Source: Megalopta genalis (taxonomy: Eukaryota > Arthropoda > Insecta > Hymenoptera > Halictidae). Taken from it: 64,000 nucleotides of DNA. The position numbers and the translations under genes are program-made. Of this stretch, positions 22,301-30,522 are shown one piece after another (position 1 is the first letter of the stretch; the number at the start of each line of letters is the position of its first letter). The notes below the pieces were generated by a model. That model was not told where the DNA came from and did no database searches. It saw only the letters and a list, made by a program, of their open reading frames with translations. The stretch is taken from assembly GCF_051020955.1 (NCBI RefSeq), contig NC_135027.1, positions 6,860,532 to 6,924,531 on the forward strand, read 5' to 3'.

Positions 22301-23244
22301 AAACTCTATTGAGCTCACATTCTCTTGAGCTTAGATTCTTTTGGGCTCTAGACTCTATCGTGCTCCAAATTTTATTCGGCTCTCAATTCTATTGGGCTCT
22401 AAGCTCTTTAGGCTCTAGACTCTTTTGCACTCTAAACTTTAGTCGGCTGTAGACTCTGTTGGGCTCTAGACTCTATTGCGCGCTAAACTTTATTCAGCTC
22501 TAGACTCTATTGGACTCTAAACTCTAGATATCGCAACTCACTACATTCCAAACCAAACCGTTTCGTCATCGTCGCGGTACGAAACTCTAATTGTTGTTCT
22601 TGCTCGCAGTGCTCTGCGGGATGATGATGACCGCCTGCGACGTCAGCGCGATCGCGAAGCCGTGGGAAGTCCAGCACCGAGTCGCTAAGTTGGTAGCGGA
22701 CGAGTTCTTCGACCAAGGGGACCTGGAACGTCTCCAACTGAACCAGCAGCCGGTCGCGATGATGGATCGCGAGAAGCGGGACGAGCTGCCTCAGATGCAG
22801 GTCGGGTTCATCGACATGATCTGTCTGCCTCTGTACAAGGTGATGGCGGACACGTTCCCGTGGATCATGCCGCTCTACAACGGCACCATGGAGAACAGAA
22901 GGCACTGGCAGGATCTTGCCGAGAAGGTGAAGATGGGCCTGACCTGGATCGACCGCGACACCATCGAGGAACCGGTCGAGGAGTTCGTCGACTCCGAGCC
23001 GAAGGACATCGAGTTCACGGTGACGACCTTGAACTGCGCCCACGCCGAACGAAAAGAGACCACGGAGAAATCGTCGCTCGGCAGGTTCGCGTCCTTGAGA
23101 AAAGGCGGTCGCACCTTGAGCAAAGGTGTCCGACACCGGATCAGTAGATCGTTGTACGCGAGCGGAACGCCGGAGGACACCGCGAAGTCGAAGGCGTTGA
23201 TCCCCGACAGGAAGAGCCGCAACAAGCTGTGCTTGCTCATTTGA
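13293..23244 (+). CDS. Pde6: cGMP phosphodiesterase Pde6 (whole gene, 12 coding exons)
   Basis: Hydrolyses 3',5'-cyclic GMP to 5'-GMP. Coding exons: 13293-13346, 14409-14734, 16184-16447, 17093-17450, 17533-17702, 18024-18246, 19225-19299, 19372-19410, 19513-19794, 19865-20241, 20523-20959, 22610-23244. All junctions are GT-AG and in phase, giving 3240 nt or 1079 residues, close to fly Pde6 (about 1.1 kb of codons). Order: acidic Ser-rich N-terminus (1-220), GAF-A (about 225-400), GAF-B (about 415-615), catalytic domain (about 720-970), basic tail with CaaX. Visible motifs: NK..F...D in both GAFs, YHNWRHA (H728 proton donor, H732 metal), CHDLDHRG (H768, D769), MTACD (D879 metal), MQVGFID with the purine-clamp Gln. 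The tail ends CLLI; fly Pde6 also ends in a CaaX box, which separates it from Pde11. The first two exons are the least certain; the rest is firm. Confidence 0.94.
13506..13862. mobile_element. Palindromic MITE, CAGGGTGTCCC family, copy 1
   Basis: The left end CAGGGTGCCCCAAAAT and 'GAAATGAAGGGTTCCTGA' are mirrored at the right as 'TCAGGAACCTCTCATTTC'. The middle holds 'ACCAATGAGAGGCGAGCTCG' and its inverse 'AGCTCGCCTCTCATTGGT'. The right terminus has lost its last bases. Lies in Pde6 intron 1. Confidence 0.85.
14409..14734 (+). CDS. Pde6: Pde6 coding exon 2 (acidic N-terminal region)
   Basis: Residues 19-126. The acceptor CCCGACAG directly precedes GTG AAT CAC; the donor is GAAG|GTAGGA, phase 2. 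The peptide is low complexity, rich in Ser, Glu and Pro (for example EESEESEEPKDPDK), with no catalytic motif. If exon 1 is not used, the frame stays open upstream to an ATG at 14379. Confidence 0.75.
15264..15353. mobile_element. Family-A MITE, half copy
   Basis: Starts at the central GAGCCGCGAGGCTCGAA and runs to the right terminus GAGAATTTACTATG. Right half only. Confidence 0.7.
15523..15713. mobile_element. Family-A MITE (TTCTCCC palindrome)
   Basis: Left TAGTAAATTCTCCCCAATT, right AATTAGGGAGAATTTGCCGTA, central AACTATAAAAACGAG-like block (here AATTATAAAAACGAGGTGC). About 190 bp, nested inside the intron minisatellite. Confidence 0.85.
16184..16447 (+). CDS. Pde6: Pde6 coding exon 3 (N-terminal helix region)
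   Basis: Residues 127-214, beginning (S)TDRVFLDDRYLEAHPEAV and ending KRSKSPN(R). The 'LEAHPEAVEAWLREN' segment resembles the N-terminal 'xxxHPEfVxxyf' segment found before GAF-A in PDE5/6/11 enzymes. Phase 2 at both ends. The many basic and Ser-Pro positions could be phosphorylation sites, but that is inference. Confidence 0.85.
16600..17015. mobile_element. Long inverted-repeat element in Pde6 intron 3
   Basis: The left arm (about 16600-16790) includes GTAACATTTTATCGACGTTT and AGAACTACGCGTCGTACGAG; the right arm (about 16855-17015) holds their reverse complements. Arms of about 160-190 bp enclose a short loop. A related partial copy is at 18370-18570. Confidence 0.85.
17093..17450 (+). CDS. 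Pde6: Pde6 coding exon 4 (GAF-A, first part)
   Basis: Residues 215-334, from TYSSLVGRREELNRLDESD to IINIKDAYK. Holds the start of GAF-A: FMELIRDVANELD, the ADRGSLFL strand and the IAGYVAQTKEIINI strand-loop. The acceptor CTTCCAG precedes it; the donor is AAG|GTCCGC, a usable but weak GT site. Confidence 0.95.
17533..17702 (+). CDS. Pde6: Pde6 coding exon 5 (GAF-A, second part)
   Basis: Residues 335-391, DPRFNSTIDMRTGYKT onward. Completes GAF-A with the NKTNGSNEFTDRD signature (the NK..F...D motif of cyclic-nucleotide-binding GAFs). The preceding intron is only 82 nt. Donor CAAAG|GTTCGC, phase 2. Confidence 0.95.
18024..18246 (+). CDS. Pde6: Pde6 coding exon 6 (GAF-A end, linker, GAF-B start)
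   Basis: Residues 391-465, (R)YLTFCGIGIQNAQLFELS to LLDLDCGEA. Ends GAF-A, runs through the long linker helix (RRNQILLNLARNIFEEQ) and starts GAF-B with LLKCERCAVYLLDLD. Donor GCG|GTAAGT, phase 0. Confidence 0.95.
18370..18570. mobile_element. Partial copy of the 16.6-17.0 kb inverted-repeat element
   Basis: Shares the GCGTCGTACGA, TTCGTTCTAAATCGAAG and GTCGACAAAATGTAAC blocks in the order of the right arm of the 16.6-kb element. Confidence 0.65.
18596..18960. mobile_element. Palindromic MITE, CAGGGTGTCCC family, copy 2
   Basis: TIRs CAGGGTGTCCCAAAAATGTC and GACATTTTTGGGACACCGTG, flanked by TATA and TATG. The interior carries ACCAATGAGAGGCGAGCTCA and a diverged inverse. About 365 bp, in Pde6 intron 6. 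The best preserved copy of this family. Confidence 0.92.
19225..19299 (+). CDS. Pde6: Pde6 coding exon 7 (25-codon GAF-B loop exon)
   Basis: Encodes GHLEKIVERPGK and then a basic Ser-rich stretch ending PLSRRE. Acceptor GATTTCAG, donor GAG|GTGAGT. Length 75 nt with phase 0 at both ends, so it could be skipped without a frameshift. It sits where the GAF-B loop varies most among PDE5/6/11 proteins. Confidence 0.88.
19372..19410 (+). CDS. Pde6: Pde6 coding exon 8 (13-codon micro-exon)
   Basis: Encodes SNNIEMEDIFQQH in 39 nt between GGCGGCCCAG and GTGAGT. Phase 0 at both ends. It is flanked by introns of 72 and 102 nt, which favours exon definition despite its size. Too short for simple gene finders to report. 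Confidence 0.85.
19513..19794 (+). CDS. Pde6: Pde6 coding exon 9 (GAF-B core)
   Basis: Residues 504-597, ALNDTNKFTTIFEMDNK to GVAQLINK. Contains GQIARYVAATGQILNIGD and IKSILCMPIVNGQRTVIGVAQ, the GAF-B core strands. The donor AAG|GTCCGT is weak; the next intron is 70 nt. Confidence 0.95.
19865..20241 (+). CDS. Pde6: Pde6 coding exon 10 (GAF-B end to catalytic domain start)
   Basis: Residues 598-723. DNGTSFTDSD completes the GAF-B NK..F...D motif; FAIFCGLGIHNTQMYE ends GAF-B; LECLSYHATAS leads into the PDEase domain; the exon ends LCRWILSVKKNY(R), just before the catalytic histidine. Donor ACAG|GTAACT, phase 2. Confidence 0.96.
20260..20477. mobile_element. Family-A MITE in Pde6 intron 10
   Basis: Almost perfect palindrome: left ATAATTGACGCGCAGATTGT, right ACAATCTGCGCGTCAATTAT, with central GTTCGTTTTTATAGTTACGA and AACTATAAAAACGAGCTGC. 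It fills most of a 281-bp intron and ends about 45 nt before the exon that encodes the catalytic His. Confidence 0.92.
20523..20959 (+). CDS. Pde6: Pde6 coding exon 11 (catalytic core)
   Basis: Residues 723-869. PVKYHNWRHALNV carries the proton-donor His and the first metal His; CHDLDHRGTNNAF carries the second His and the Asp; HHHFDQCVMIL follows. The acceptor TTGACGCAG lies only about 45 nt after a palindromic MITE in the preceding intron. Donor GAAC|GTAAGG, phase 1. Confidence 0.97.
20990..22530. repeat. TCTAGACTCTATTGGG minisatellite in Pde6 intron 11
   Basis: Built of 17-19-bp units, consensus TCTAGACTCTATTGGGT with variants such as CTCTAAACTTTATTCGGC. The 21.26-21.50 kb part alternates GGGT and GGAC units (36-bp dimer). 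21.77-22.40 kb holds two near-identical 318-bp higher-order copies. Fills almost the whole 1650-bp intron. Confidence 0.95.
22610..23244 (+). CDS. Pde6: Pde6 coding exon 12 (catalytic end and prenylated tail)
   Basis: Residues 869-1079 plus a TGA stop. Starts LLCGMMMTACDVSAIAKPWE (fourth metal ligand Asp), then DEFFDQGD, LPQMQVGFIDMICLPLY (invariant Gln that clamps the purine) and a basic, Ser-rich tail. The final four residues are CLLI, a CaaX box; Ile in the last position suggests geranylgeranylation and membrane attachment. The whole catalytic end is strongly insect Pde6-like. Confidence 0.97.
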
Positions 23245-24390
23245 CGTCTTACGTCGACCACTCTGGAGAGTCTGTGAACGAGATCGAGGACGAGTTAATC
23301 GTACCCTGGAAGGTCAATTCTCGACGCCCAGTCGGCGTGGGTGGTCGGCTGATGAGGCGAATGACGTACCGCCGAGGTATGAATCATTGAGAAGACCAGC
23401 TGACAACGAGGAGAACTCCTAAATAGGCGATCCCGACGATCGAGGGAGCCAGGAGGAAGCGAGACGAGGTCGATCCGAAGTCGAACGCTCGGTCTGATCG
23501 GAACGAGACGTCGAATCGTGAAAAGCGTTCGGGGATGTCTTAGGGGATGAATGCGAAGCAGAGAGGTTGCACTCTGAGGAGATCTTGTTGCATTCGTGTC
23601 CGATGTACGTAGAAAAACTGGATAGAGTTTAGTCGATGGCTAGGTAGTTCGGCTGAACGCCGAACGGCGAGAATTCGGATTCGAATTTTGACAATCTTTT
23701 TTGTATTATATCTCGATAAACCTTAGGCTAGATACGGAAAGATCGATGGGGGGGGATGGGTGGAGGCGCGTTTGTTTCGCGGGACATTTTTATATATTAG
23801 AGGAGACGACGATGGGCACCGGACACGTTGCGTTCCCGCTCCGTTTCACCGGAAGCATCCCGAAAACGGCGAATCCCGGCCGGCCGGCCGGCGACGAATC
23901 CAGTTGTCGAGGCGGACACACCGGATCGATTGAATCAATAATGATTTCGGTTGCGTCAGAGACGGTGCCGGGCCGGGCCAGGCGTCGAAACTCGGCCGTC
24001 TCGCCGGCGCAGGAAACGGAAACGCGATTTCGCATTTCACTTTTATACGGCCGAGGTGCTCAAGGATACGGGGCTGCTCGTGTTGACCCGTCGTTCCTGT
24101 ATTTCATTAGGCCACTGTTTTTCCCGTCGGCCAGGGCAAACATCGACGGAGAGGATAATCGCCGATTGGATAACCTCTTATCGGGGATTATTATCGGTGT
24201 CCTGATCGACGCCAGTGACGCTCGAGCGCGAACCAGTACCGGATGGACGCATTCGCGAAACCCTGTTGTCCGTTTGATATTCTTCGACGAACGTCCTTGC
24301 TACACGATTCTGATTGGTATTGGAATTTCAATGAATTCGTTTCGCGGAATGACGGAAAAATATGCGACAGATGAGGTCTCGAGAAGAAAA
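23245..24390 (+). other. Pde6 3' flank or 3' UTR, GC-rich
   Basis: GC-rich to about 24.2 kb, including a GGCCGGCCGGCCGGC run near 23878. It contains a 258-codon open frame (23701-24477) with no recognisable domain; I take it as a by-product of composition. No clear poly(A) signal close to the Pde6 stop; AATAAA first appears near 25356. Confidence 0.45.
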
Positions 24391-24394
24391 TACA

Positions 24395-25110
24395 GTGGCG
24401 CACGCAACTGTCGATGTTTGAACCGTTACAATTTCGTGACGACGAGTTGTACGGCGATGAAACTGGTCTCATTTTAAAGCTTGGAATCTCTACTTTCACG
24501 TCTCGTTGATTATAATTTTCTGAGATGCATCTGCATGATATAGCGAACGGAAAACTGAAGGCTCAGGTTTACTCGAACAAACTACAACTTGAAACGTCTC
24601 CAAAAGCATTGGAAGATTTTCTTCGTGCACGAATCTACCATGGATTTGAAGATTGAAGGTTCCTCTTCACAACGACCTCTTAAAAATTGGTGAATGATTT
24701 TTTTTTAGTGGTTTTATGGAAGAGAGACGAAGAATAAGTGCGGTCGTGTAAAACTCTGTATTACTGTAAAGTAGAGCTTCGGTAAAAGCTCGGTAAAATG
24801 ACCAAAAAAATCGTACAGTGTAAAGAGTTGTTGTGAAGGGGAGACTTCAATCTTCAAATATAATTTAGGTTCAATGGCGACAAAATTTGTCCACTATATT
24901 TACAGATGTTTTAATCCGTAACATTTCGAAGACGGCGCACGTCTCCAGTTTCCCACTTCCTATGTTATGCAAGTACGTGTTACAAGAAAATGAACGATGC
25001 GCTGCGAAAGTGGAAGCTTCGAGCTTTAAAATGAGCCCATGCTTATCGTTGTGCTACTGGTTTTTACGAAATTATAACAGTTCAAATATCGACACTGTAA
25101 ATGACGACAA
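24395..25110. repeat. Large diverged inverted repeat
   Basis: Left-arm blocks CTCATTTTAAAGCTTGGAAT and TTTGAAGATTGAAGGTTCCT reappear inverted on the right (AGCTTTAAAATGAG, AGACTTCAATCTTCAAA). Arms of about 300 bp. Could be an old foldback element. Confidence 0.65.
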
Positions 25111-25192
25111 GACGAAGAGCTCGCGTTACTTTGAAAAGTTAGAAAGCATTCATAAAAAAATAGTATATCAATGATCAGTTCACCCTTATGTT

Positions 25193-25429
25193 TAACACGT
25201 TGAGTGCCGAAAAACAACCCCAAAATTCCCGCAATATTAAACCGAAAGTGAACAGTTAAAACGTACCACAATTTATTGTAGCACTGGTTTAACTTTTTCG
25301 CTGTCTAAAAATCCTAGTAACATTCAGTTTATTAAAAAAAAAAAAAAAGAAGCAATAAAAATGAATACCAAAATTCAGTTAAAAATTAGTGTCATCCAAA
25401 CGTGACCGCTACAGCTCTCAACGTGTTCA
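25193..25429. mobile_element. MITE with AACACGTTGAG termini
   Basis: Left AACACGTTGAGTGCC, right inverse of AACACGTTGAGAGCT, about 237 bp, with an A-rich run inside. 46060-46240 shares the left end (AACACGTTAAGCGCC) and the AGTTAAAAATTAGTGTCA block. Confidence 0.65.
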
Positions 25430-25892
25430 ATTTGAAGGTAGAACACAATTGTCTCCGAAGGTTTTTCAATCGGTTTGCATTGATTTGTGAAATAGTCTGA
25501 TTCAAAATGGCGAAAAAGAAAAAACGATACGTCTCTAAGGAAAATATGAAGCTTTGTTCGAAACGTAGAGTAAACTGTACGAATAGGTTTCCGCTGATGA
25601 ACCGTGAATTTCGACGTCGAATTTAACGATGTTAAACGAACCAGGAAAATCGTTGACCCGGTACTGTATCGCGAGGCGGTGCCGCATAGCGAATCAATGG
25701 AATTGCATACGTCGAATCTACGCTACAGATATTATTATCCCCGCGATATTCTCGGTTGTGGTGATTCGAAGCGAACACGAGAATTCAGTGCAACGAGCGA
25801 GGCTGGTTTCTAGTCTTGTAGTTACGAACGAGGGCAAGCCTGTCGAGAAGATTATTGCGCCCGATTAAATAAAGATCTGAATGTGCTCAAAA

Positions 25893-25894
25893 CA

Positions 25895-25928
<34 letters not shown>

Positions 25929-25964
25929 AGTCACTCAATTTCTGTCGATTGTCTTCGTGTCTTT

Positions 25965-26014
<50 letters not shown>

Positions 26015-26300
26015 CGCACAATTTCTCTCGATTGTCTTCGCATTTCTTTCGTCTTTCTTATTCTTTCCCTCTCGCTCTCTCTCTCTCAATTTCTCTCGAT
26101 TGTCTTCGCATTTCTTTCGTCTTTCTTATTCTTTCCCTCTCTCTCTCTCAATTTCTCTCGATTGTCTTCGCATTTCTTTCGTCTTTCTTATTCTTTCCCT
26201 CTCTCTCTCTATCTCTCAGTCACTCGATTTCTTTCTCTCTCTCTCTCTCTCTCTCTCAGTCACTCGATTTCTTTTTCTCTCTCTCTCTCTTGATTCTCTC
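25893..26300. repeat. Polypyrimidine block with a 60-75-bp repeat unit
   Basis: CT runs alternate with 'CAATTTCTCTCGATTGTCTTCGCATTTCTTTCGTCTTTCTTATTC' units (positions 26018, 26087, 26148). The + strand is nearly all pyrimidine for 400 bp. Confidence 0.9.
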
Positions 26301-26539
26301 CACAATTTCTTTCTCGGTAATATCGGACTCCCCTTGGTGGCTTTCACGCAGTTTTTATTAATAAAACATTTAGAAATTACACTCGAACGACGGTGTCCTT
26401 TTACACGCTAACGAATCAGCAAACGTTTTGGTCCTACGATTAAATTAAGTATAACAAACGGTTTCTTCTTCTTTCTTCGTACTCCCCGTACATTTGTCGG
26501 CAATTGATTCGCTATTTACAACATTATGCAACGCGCGTG

Positions 26540-26570
<31 letters not shown>

Positions 26571-26571
26571 G
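26540..26571. repeat. (CT)n microsatellite
   Basis: Thirty-two bp of CT with one TT interruption. Confidence 0.9.
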
Positions 26572-26899
26572 AGTTTGTATGTGGGTCGTTGCATACGTGC
26601 GGAGCCTGGCGCGGTCCAACGTTCGCGACGACGGACAATGTCGTCGCTTCTTTTTGATCTGTGCTCGTCAAGCTACTGTTTTAACACGAGTCCCTCTTTC
26701 CCGACCCTTTTCTTTTTTCCCCGTCCCGTCCCTTCGGTTTCTCTTATTCACTGATCACGCGGAAACAAACGTCGTGGCAGTGACGCGGCTATTTGGCGAG
26801 ATTCATTGATCTCTTGATTAACGATGCTCGAGGAACGCGAGCGTGCGCGCTGTCCCATTGGAAATCCCCGCTCAGCCTCGCTGAACACATAGTGATACA

Positions 26900-27560
26900 C
26901 CTTGCGTGACGTGACCCTTTTATCGTACTGTATAACAAGCCAACCCCTAGTCCTATGATACCGTACGAAGACAAGTAGGGTAATTGTATGATAGCGTCCA
27001 CGTCGAGCCTGCGACAGCGATCGAGCCGTGCGCGACAGGACGATAGCAAAACCGCGTATGATAAGTGTACGATAGCCACGTGGACATTGTACGATAGTTG
27101 TGTGTGATAGCGTGTGTGTGTGTGTGTCGGTGTCGCGGCGCGTGTTAACAACGTTAAGCTGAACGACGATCGTATGTTCGCCACGCGACATTTGTATGAC
27201 AGTTGTACGATAACGTGTGATATAGTGTCGCAGCGTGACGTTAACAGCGCGAGCTGTATGATAATCGTATGTTAGCCACGTGGACGCTGCGTGATAGTGT
27301 TAACGGTGTATGGTAACAGCCACGATCTCTGTACGATAATGTATAACTGTAAGATAACAGCAACGTACGGCGGTGATACGTCGGTGTATGATAATTGTAT
27401 AATAATATCTTGGTGTACGATAATTGTATGATAACGGTACAATGACAATGCCACAGCCGGACGGTGGACAAAACCGAGTAACTGTACATTGGAGAACTGT
27501 ACGGGTATAACTGAACGCTGCGATGGTATAAAAAACCGCGTGCGATGAACGTGTTGAGGA
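26900..27560. repeat. Degenerate GTAYGATA repeat field
   Basis: GTATGATA, GTACGATA and GTGTGATA occur many times over about 660 bp at irregular spacing, with shared longer pieces such as TTAGCCACGTGGAC (27063-27084 and 27273-27286 as variants). It includes (GT)n at 27111-27128. Confidence 0.7.
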
Positions 27561-28606
27561 TGCATGGTGGTGCATGACCGTCGACGTTATGATACCCCTC
27601 TGCATCGTGTGTGTGTACGCGCAATCGTCGTTTTTCCAAGGGGGAGGGGGGCAGGCCGAGCCACGCGAACGCCCCGAGCACTATCAATGTCAAGGAATCC
27701 AGGCCATGGAAAATTTCATATGCACATCTGTCTCTCCCGTTCGTTGATCCCGTCGCGACGTTTACCTCGGCAGGCTCCGCAGCTCATTGTGACCAAGGAC
27801 GAGACCGTACGTTGCCCGCAGTATAAAATGAATCCTTGCTCCTCCCTGTGAAACTGTGCACGGTAGATAAGTATACCCCGACACGCTCGACACATAAAAA
27901 GGTGTATAATGATATACATATATATATATATAGTTATTCGTGAACGGTCGCCTCGTTCTGGACCGAGCGACGATCACCGACGACAATGAAATCAATATAG
28001 TCGCTTTGAGATCATCCCGTTCTCACAAACCAGTCGAATCAGAGAAACGGATACGAGAGAAAACGTCGAGCGACCAGCGTTGACGGACAAGACGAGGAGG
28101 AGGGGCCTCGCATAACGGTCGTGTCGCTCGCGCGGAGATGTATCCACGGTTACGTTTGTACAAAAATATAAAATAAAAATGATCGCCACGCATATACAGC
28201 CATACACAGCATACGTGCACTCCCAACACCGCGACGCCGGCCGGTGCGTACTCTCGTGTGGTTTGTATCCTTGATCACAATGCTCGCACGATGAATCCGT
28301 TTTTTTAATACAATATAATCTACTAAATAGAGTTTCACCTCTTTCATTCGTCTCTTCGTGTTCGTGTTCGTCCCGTATAGAAATTTCTCTTAGCCAATCC
28401 CTGGACCCCCTCAGCGCAGAACACACCTTTTTGTGCCAGCAATTTCGATCTCGAATTCAGTTGTACGTTCGTTTCCCGGTTTTCAAGGTTTGTCAACCCA
28501 CGGCAAGAAGTGAATAACTTGACCCGTAACATGCCCGATAATAAAACGCAAGCATTCATGGAAGATAAGATCGCGGAAGAGGAGAAAACTGAAGTGTCGC
28601 CCTGTT

Positions 28607-28662
28607 TTGTTTGTGTGTGTGTGTGTGTGTATGTCTGCTGTCTGTCTGTGTGTGTGTGTGTG
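28607..28662. repeat. (GT)n microsatellite pair
   Basis: Two GT runs separated by a CTGCTGTCTGTC segment. Confidence 0.9.
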
Positions 28663-29151
28663 TTCGAAAGTGTCAAACTCACAATATGCCGGATAACGTT
28701 CCTCGGTATTTGAGAGAGGTGAGAATCAAATTTGAGGCCAAGTCTATTCCATGGGGAACAGTGCGAGGAACTCAAGTTTGGCTCATGGTGTCGCCTGTTA
28801 AATGCAGATGACGGTAAAGTCTTCAAATGAACAGTAAAAAATTGCTTGAACCTTTGTTCGCAAAGAAACAACACGTACACGGTATCATCCGTTGCAGATT
28901 ATCGAGCAATCTTTGCTGAGGCGCATGATGTTCGCTATTGTTTGCACGCGCACGTTGTTGTTTCTTTGCTGAATTGTTTCGCTTACACTGGTATATATTA
29001 CTGTACGCGTACAAAATTGAACTTATACAACGTCATGGTGTCGTGAGTGTTCACGCTGCGACCGAGCATGAACACCGAATGAAAAATTACATTCGTTCGA
29101 TCAAAAAACATACATGCAATTAAACTCTGTCGTTGTCTGCGGACAAACCTT

Positions 29152-29157
29152 TTTATT
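29152..29157 (-). terminator. Candidate GOLGA7 poly(A) signal
   Basis: AATAAA on the minus strand, 343 nt past the GOLGA7 stop. A second AATAAA is at about 29179-29184. No transcript evidence is available, so which one is used is unknown. Confidence 0.4.
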
Positions 29158-29499
29158 CTCCGAGTACACCCCGGAGACTTTATTCTCGAACTCGAAGTCG
29201 TAAATGAAACATATTCGCTCTAGTTTCTTATCCCATGTACTATCCGAGAAGGTAAGCGTCATTCGAGGAATTCCAAACAACATTGCATGTATGTTCACAG
29301 TAGAGTTTGCTGAAAATATAATTTGTTGATATTCATGGATCGTTGCAGAATTCACATTGCACAATTAAGTCGAAGAAGATCGGAACTCAAAGTGGTTATG
29401 TCCAGAAACACTCAACGGCTCATATGGGGCTGTAATCCTGGCAAAGTGGCAGAAATGCGCGGATCACATAAAGAACTCCCTGGATCGGCTAATGTGCAG

Positions 29500-29790
29500 T
29501 CACGACGCAGGTCTATCTAGTACTGAGATTTCTATTAGCCTAAGACCACGCAACGCCGGATCTGTTAGTAACAGCCCACGCGGCTTGTATACTCTGTCAT
29601 TCTGTTCACAAACGAACTTGGCCACCTTACGCAAACACTTTTCGTACTGAGTCTCTGTGCATATGTAAATTAGATAACCGGTGAGGCAAGCCAAGCAGCT
29701 TTCACAATACGTGGAACAACTGGCCCGTTCTGCTTCGGCAAAGTAGTTGTTCAACTGAGTGACTGTGTACTCGAACGATTGTCTGTCCAA
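29500..29790 (-). CDS. GOLGA7: GOLGA7 coding exon 3 (Erf4-like core)
   Basis: Ninety-six codons plus TGA, LDRQSFEYTVTQLNNYFAEA to RLIEISVLDRPAS. Acceptor CCTACTTTAG. Holds YCESCLACLTGY, with the two cysteines palmitoylated in the human protein, and the conserved QYEKCLRKVAKFV..QN helix. Confidence 0.96.
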   Translation of the reverse strand: MDRQSFEYTVTQLNNYFAEAERASCSTYCESCLACLTGYLIYICTETQYEKCLRKVAKFVCEQNDRVYKPRGLLLTDPALRGLRLIEISVLDRPAS

Positions 29791-30522
29791 CTAAAGTAGG
29801 AAATGATATAGGGAAAAAAATGACCTGTAAGTTCATTATATATTCACACATATTAACTGCTAGAAAAAGGATTAATTCCGTATTCAATTTTGTCATATAT
29901 TCCTGTGAAAGTATGATATAAACAAAATCTAATAATTCCAATTCATATAATTCAAACAATTGTTGGTTCAATAAAGAAAGGAAATAAAATAATAATTACA
30001 TACTCTGCTCTCTAACTCCACAGGAAACCGAGTCTGGAACTTGACCATAGTTCCTTCACTGTAGTCACGTTGTATATAAACCTTTTCACAATTTGGAGGT
30101 GGCCCCCCACCCCTTTGTCCCCGGCCAGCTGACATATCCTCCAGGGGTGTAAGGGCAACGTGATTGCCCTGAAAATAAGAAATTTGTCAATCCTCTGCTG
30201 ACGTTTCGCCTAGAATAAACAATCACTTTAATCTATTGTTATCCGTCTCCGCGATGATAATCACTTGACACAACTACGAAAGTTAAATGTTAGAATATCT
30301 AACCACAAAACCGCACCCAAATTGGCTCGATTGAAAGGCTCCATGGCAAAGCCGCAGCTCTATCGACGATCGAAAAACAATGAAGTTTAAAGATTTTCAA
30401 TTGAAATTTGACGTAGAGCGTTCGAAAACATTCGAGAAAGGAGACTGTTTAGTAGTGAGGTTGACAATGAAAGAAGGGGAGGAAGAAAGAGAGAAAAGAG
30501 TGTAGAGACTTACCAATGACAT
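29500..30522 (-). CDS. GOLGA7: Golgin subfamily A member 7 (whole gene, 3 exons)
   Basis: Coding exons on the minus strand: 30514-30522, 30004-30168, 29500-29790, giving 154 residues (human GOLGA7 has 137). Matches the GOLGA7/Erf4 family: KVYIQRDYSEGTMVKFQT, then LDRQSFEYTV, the CLACL palmitoylation motif, ETQYEKCLRKV and GLLLTDPALRGLRLIEI. Human GOLGA7 binds DHHC-type acyltransferases such as ZDHHC9 and supports Ras palmitoylation at the Golgi; the human Cys69 and Cys72 correspond to Cys90 and Cys93 here. The extra length is an N-terminal Gly- and Pro-rich segment. The gene is convergent with Pde6. Confidence 0.95.
30004..30168 (-). CDS. GOLGA7: GOLGA7 coding exon 2
   Basis: Fifty-five codons, GNHVALTPLEDMSAGRG to FQTRFPVELESR. 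The segment CEKVYIQRDYSEGT aligns with the first conserved block of GOLGA7. Acceptor TATTTTCAG, donor AGA|GTATGT, phase 0 at both ends. Confidence 0.94.
30514..30522 (-). CDS. GOLGA7: GOLGA7 coding exon 1 (three codons)
   Basis: ATG TCA TTG followed by a consensus GTAAGT donor, phase 0, joining in frame to exon 2. If this ATG is not used, a Met at residue 15 (MSAGRG) in exon 2 is the next start. Confidence 0.8.

Larger units (their letters stand above)
25430..29150. other. Intergenic stretch between convergent Pde6 and GOLGA7
   Basis: Apart from the repeats listed separately, no protein gene is recognised. Several 100-180-codon open frames occur (for example around 28344-28880), but they rest on microsatellite or CpG-rich composition and match no family I know. 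Confidence 0.5.

Noticed and set aside
25881..26411. 176-codon Leu/Ser-rich open frame
   Set aside because: It is a translation of the CT microsatellite; three frames are open for the same reason.
28344..28880. 178-codon minus-strand open frame, and a plus-strand frame with PDNKTQAFMEDKIAEEEK
   Set aside because: Both run through a GT microsatellite and match no family; neither has supporting splice sites or conserved neighbours that I can see.
29323..29520. Plus-strand frame overlapping the GOLGA7 3' end
   Set aside because: Partly antisense to GOLGA7 coding sequence; no independent support.
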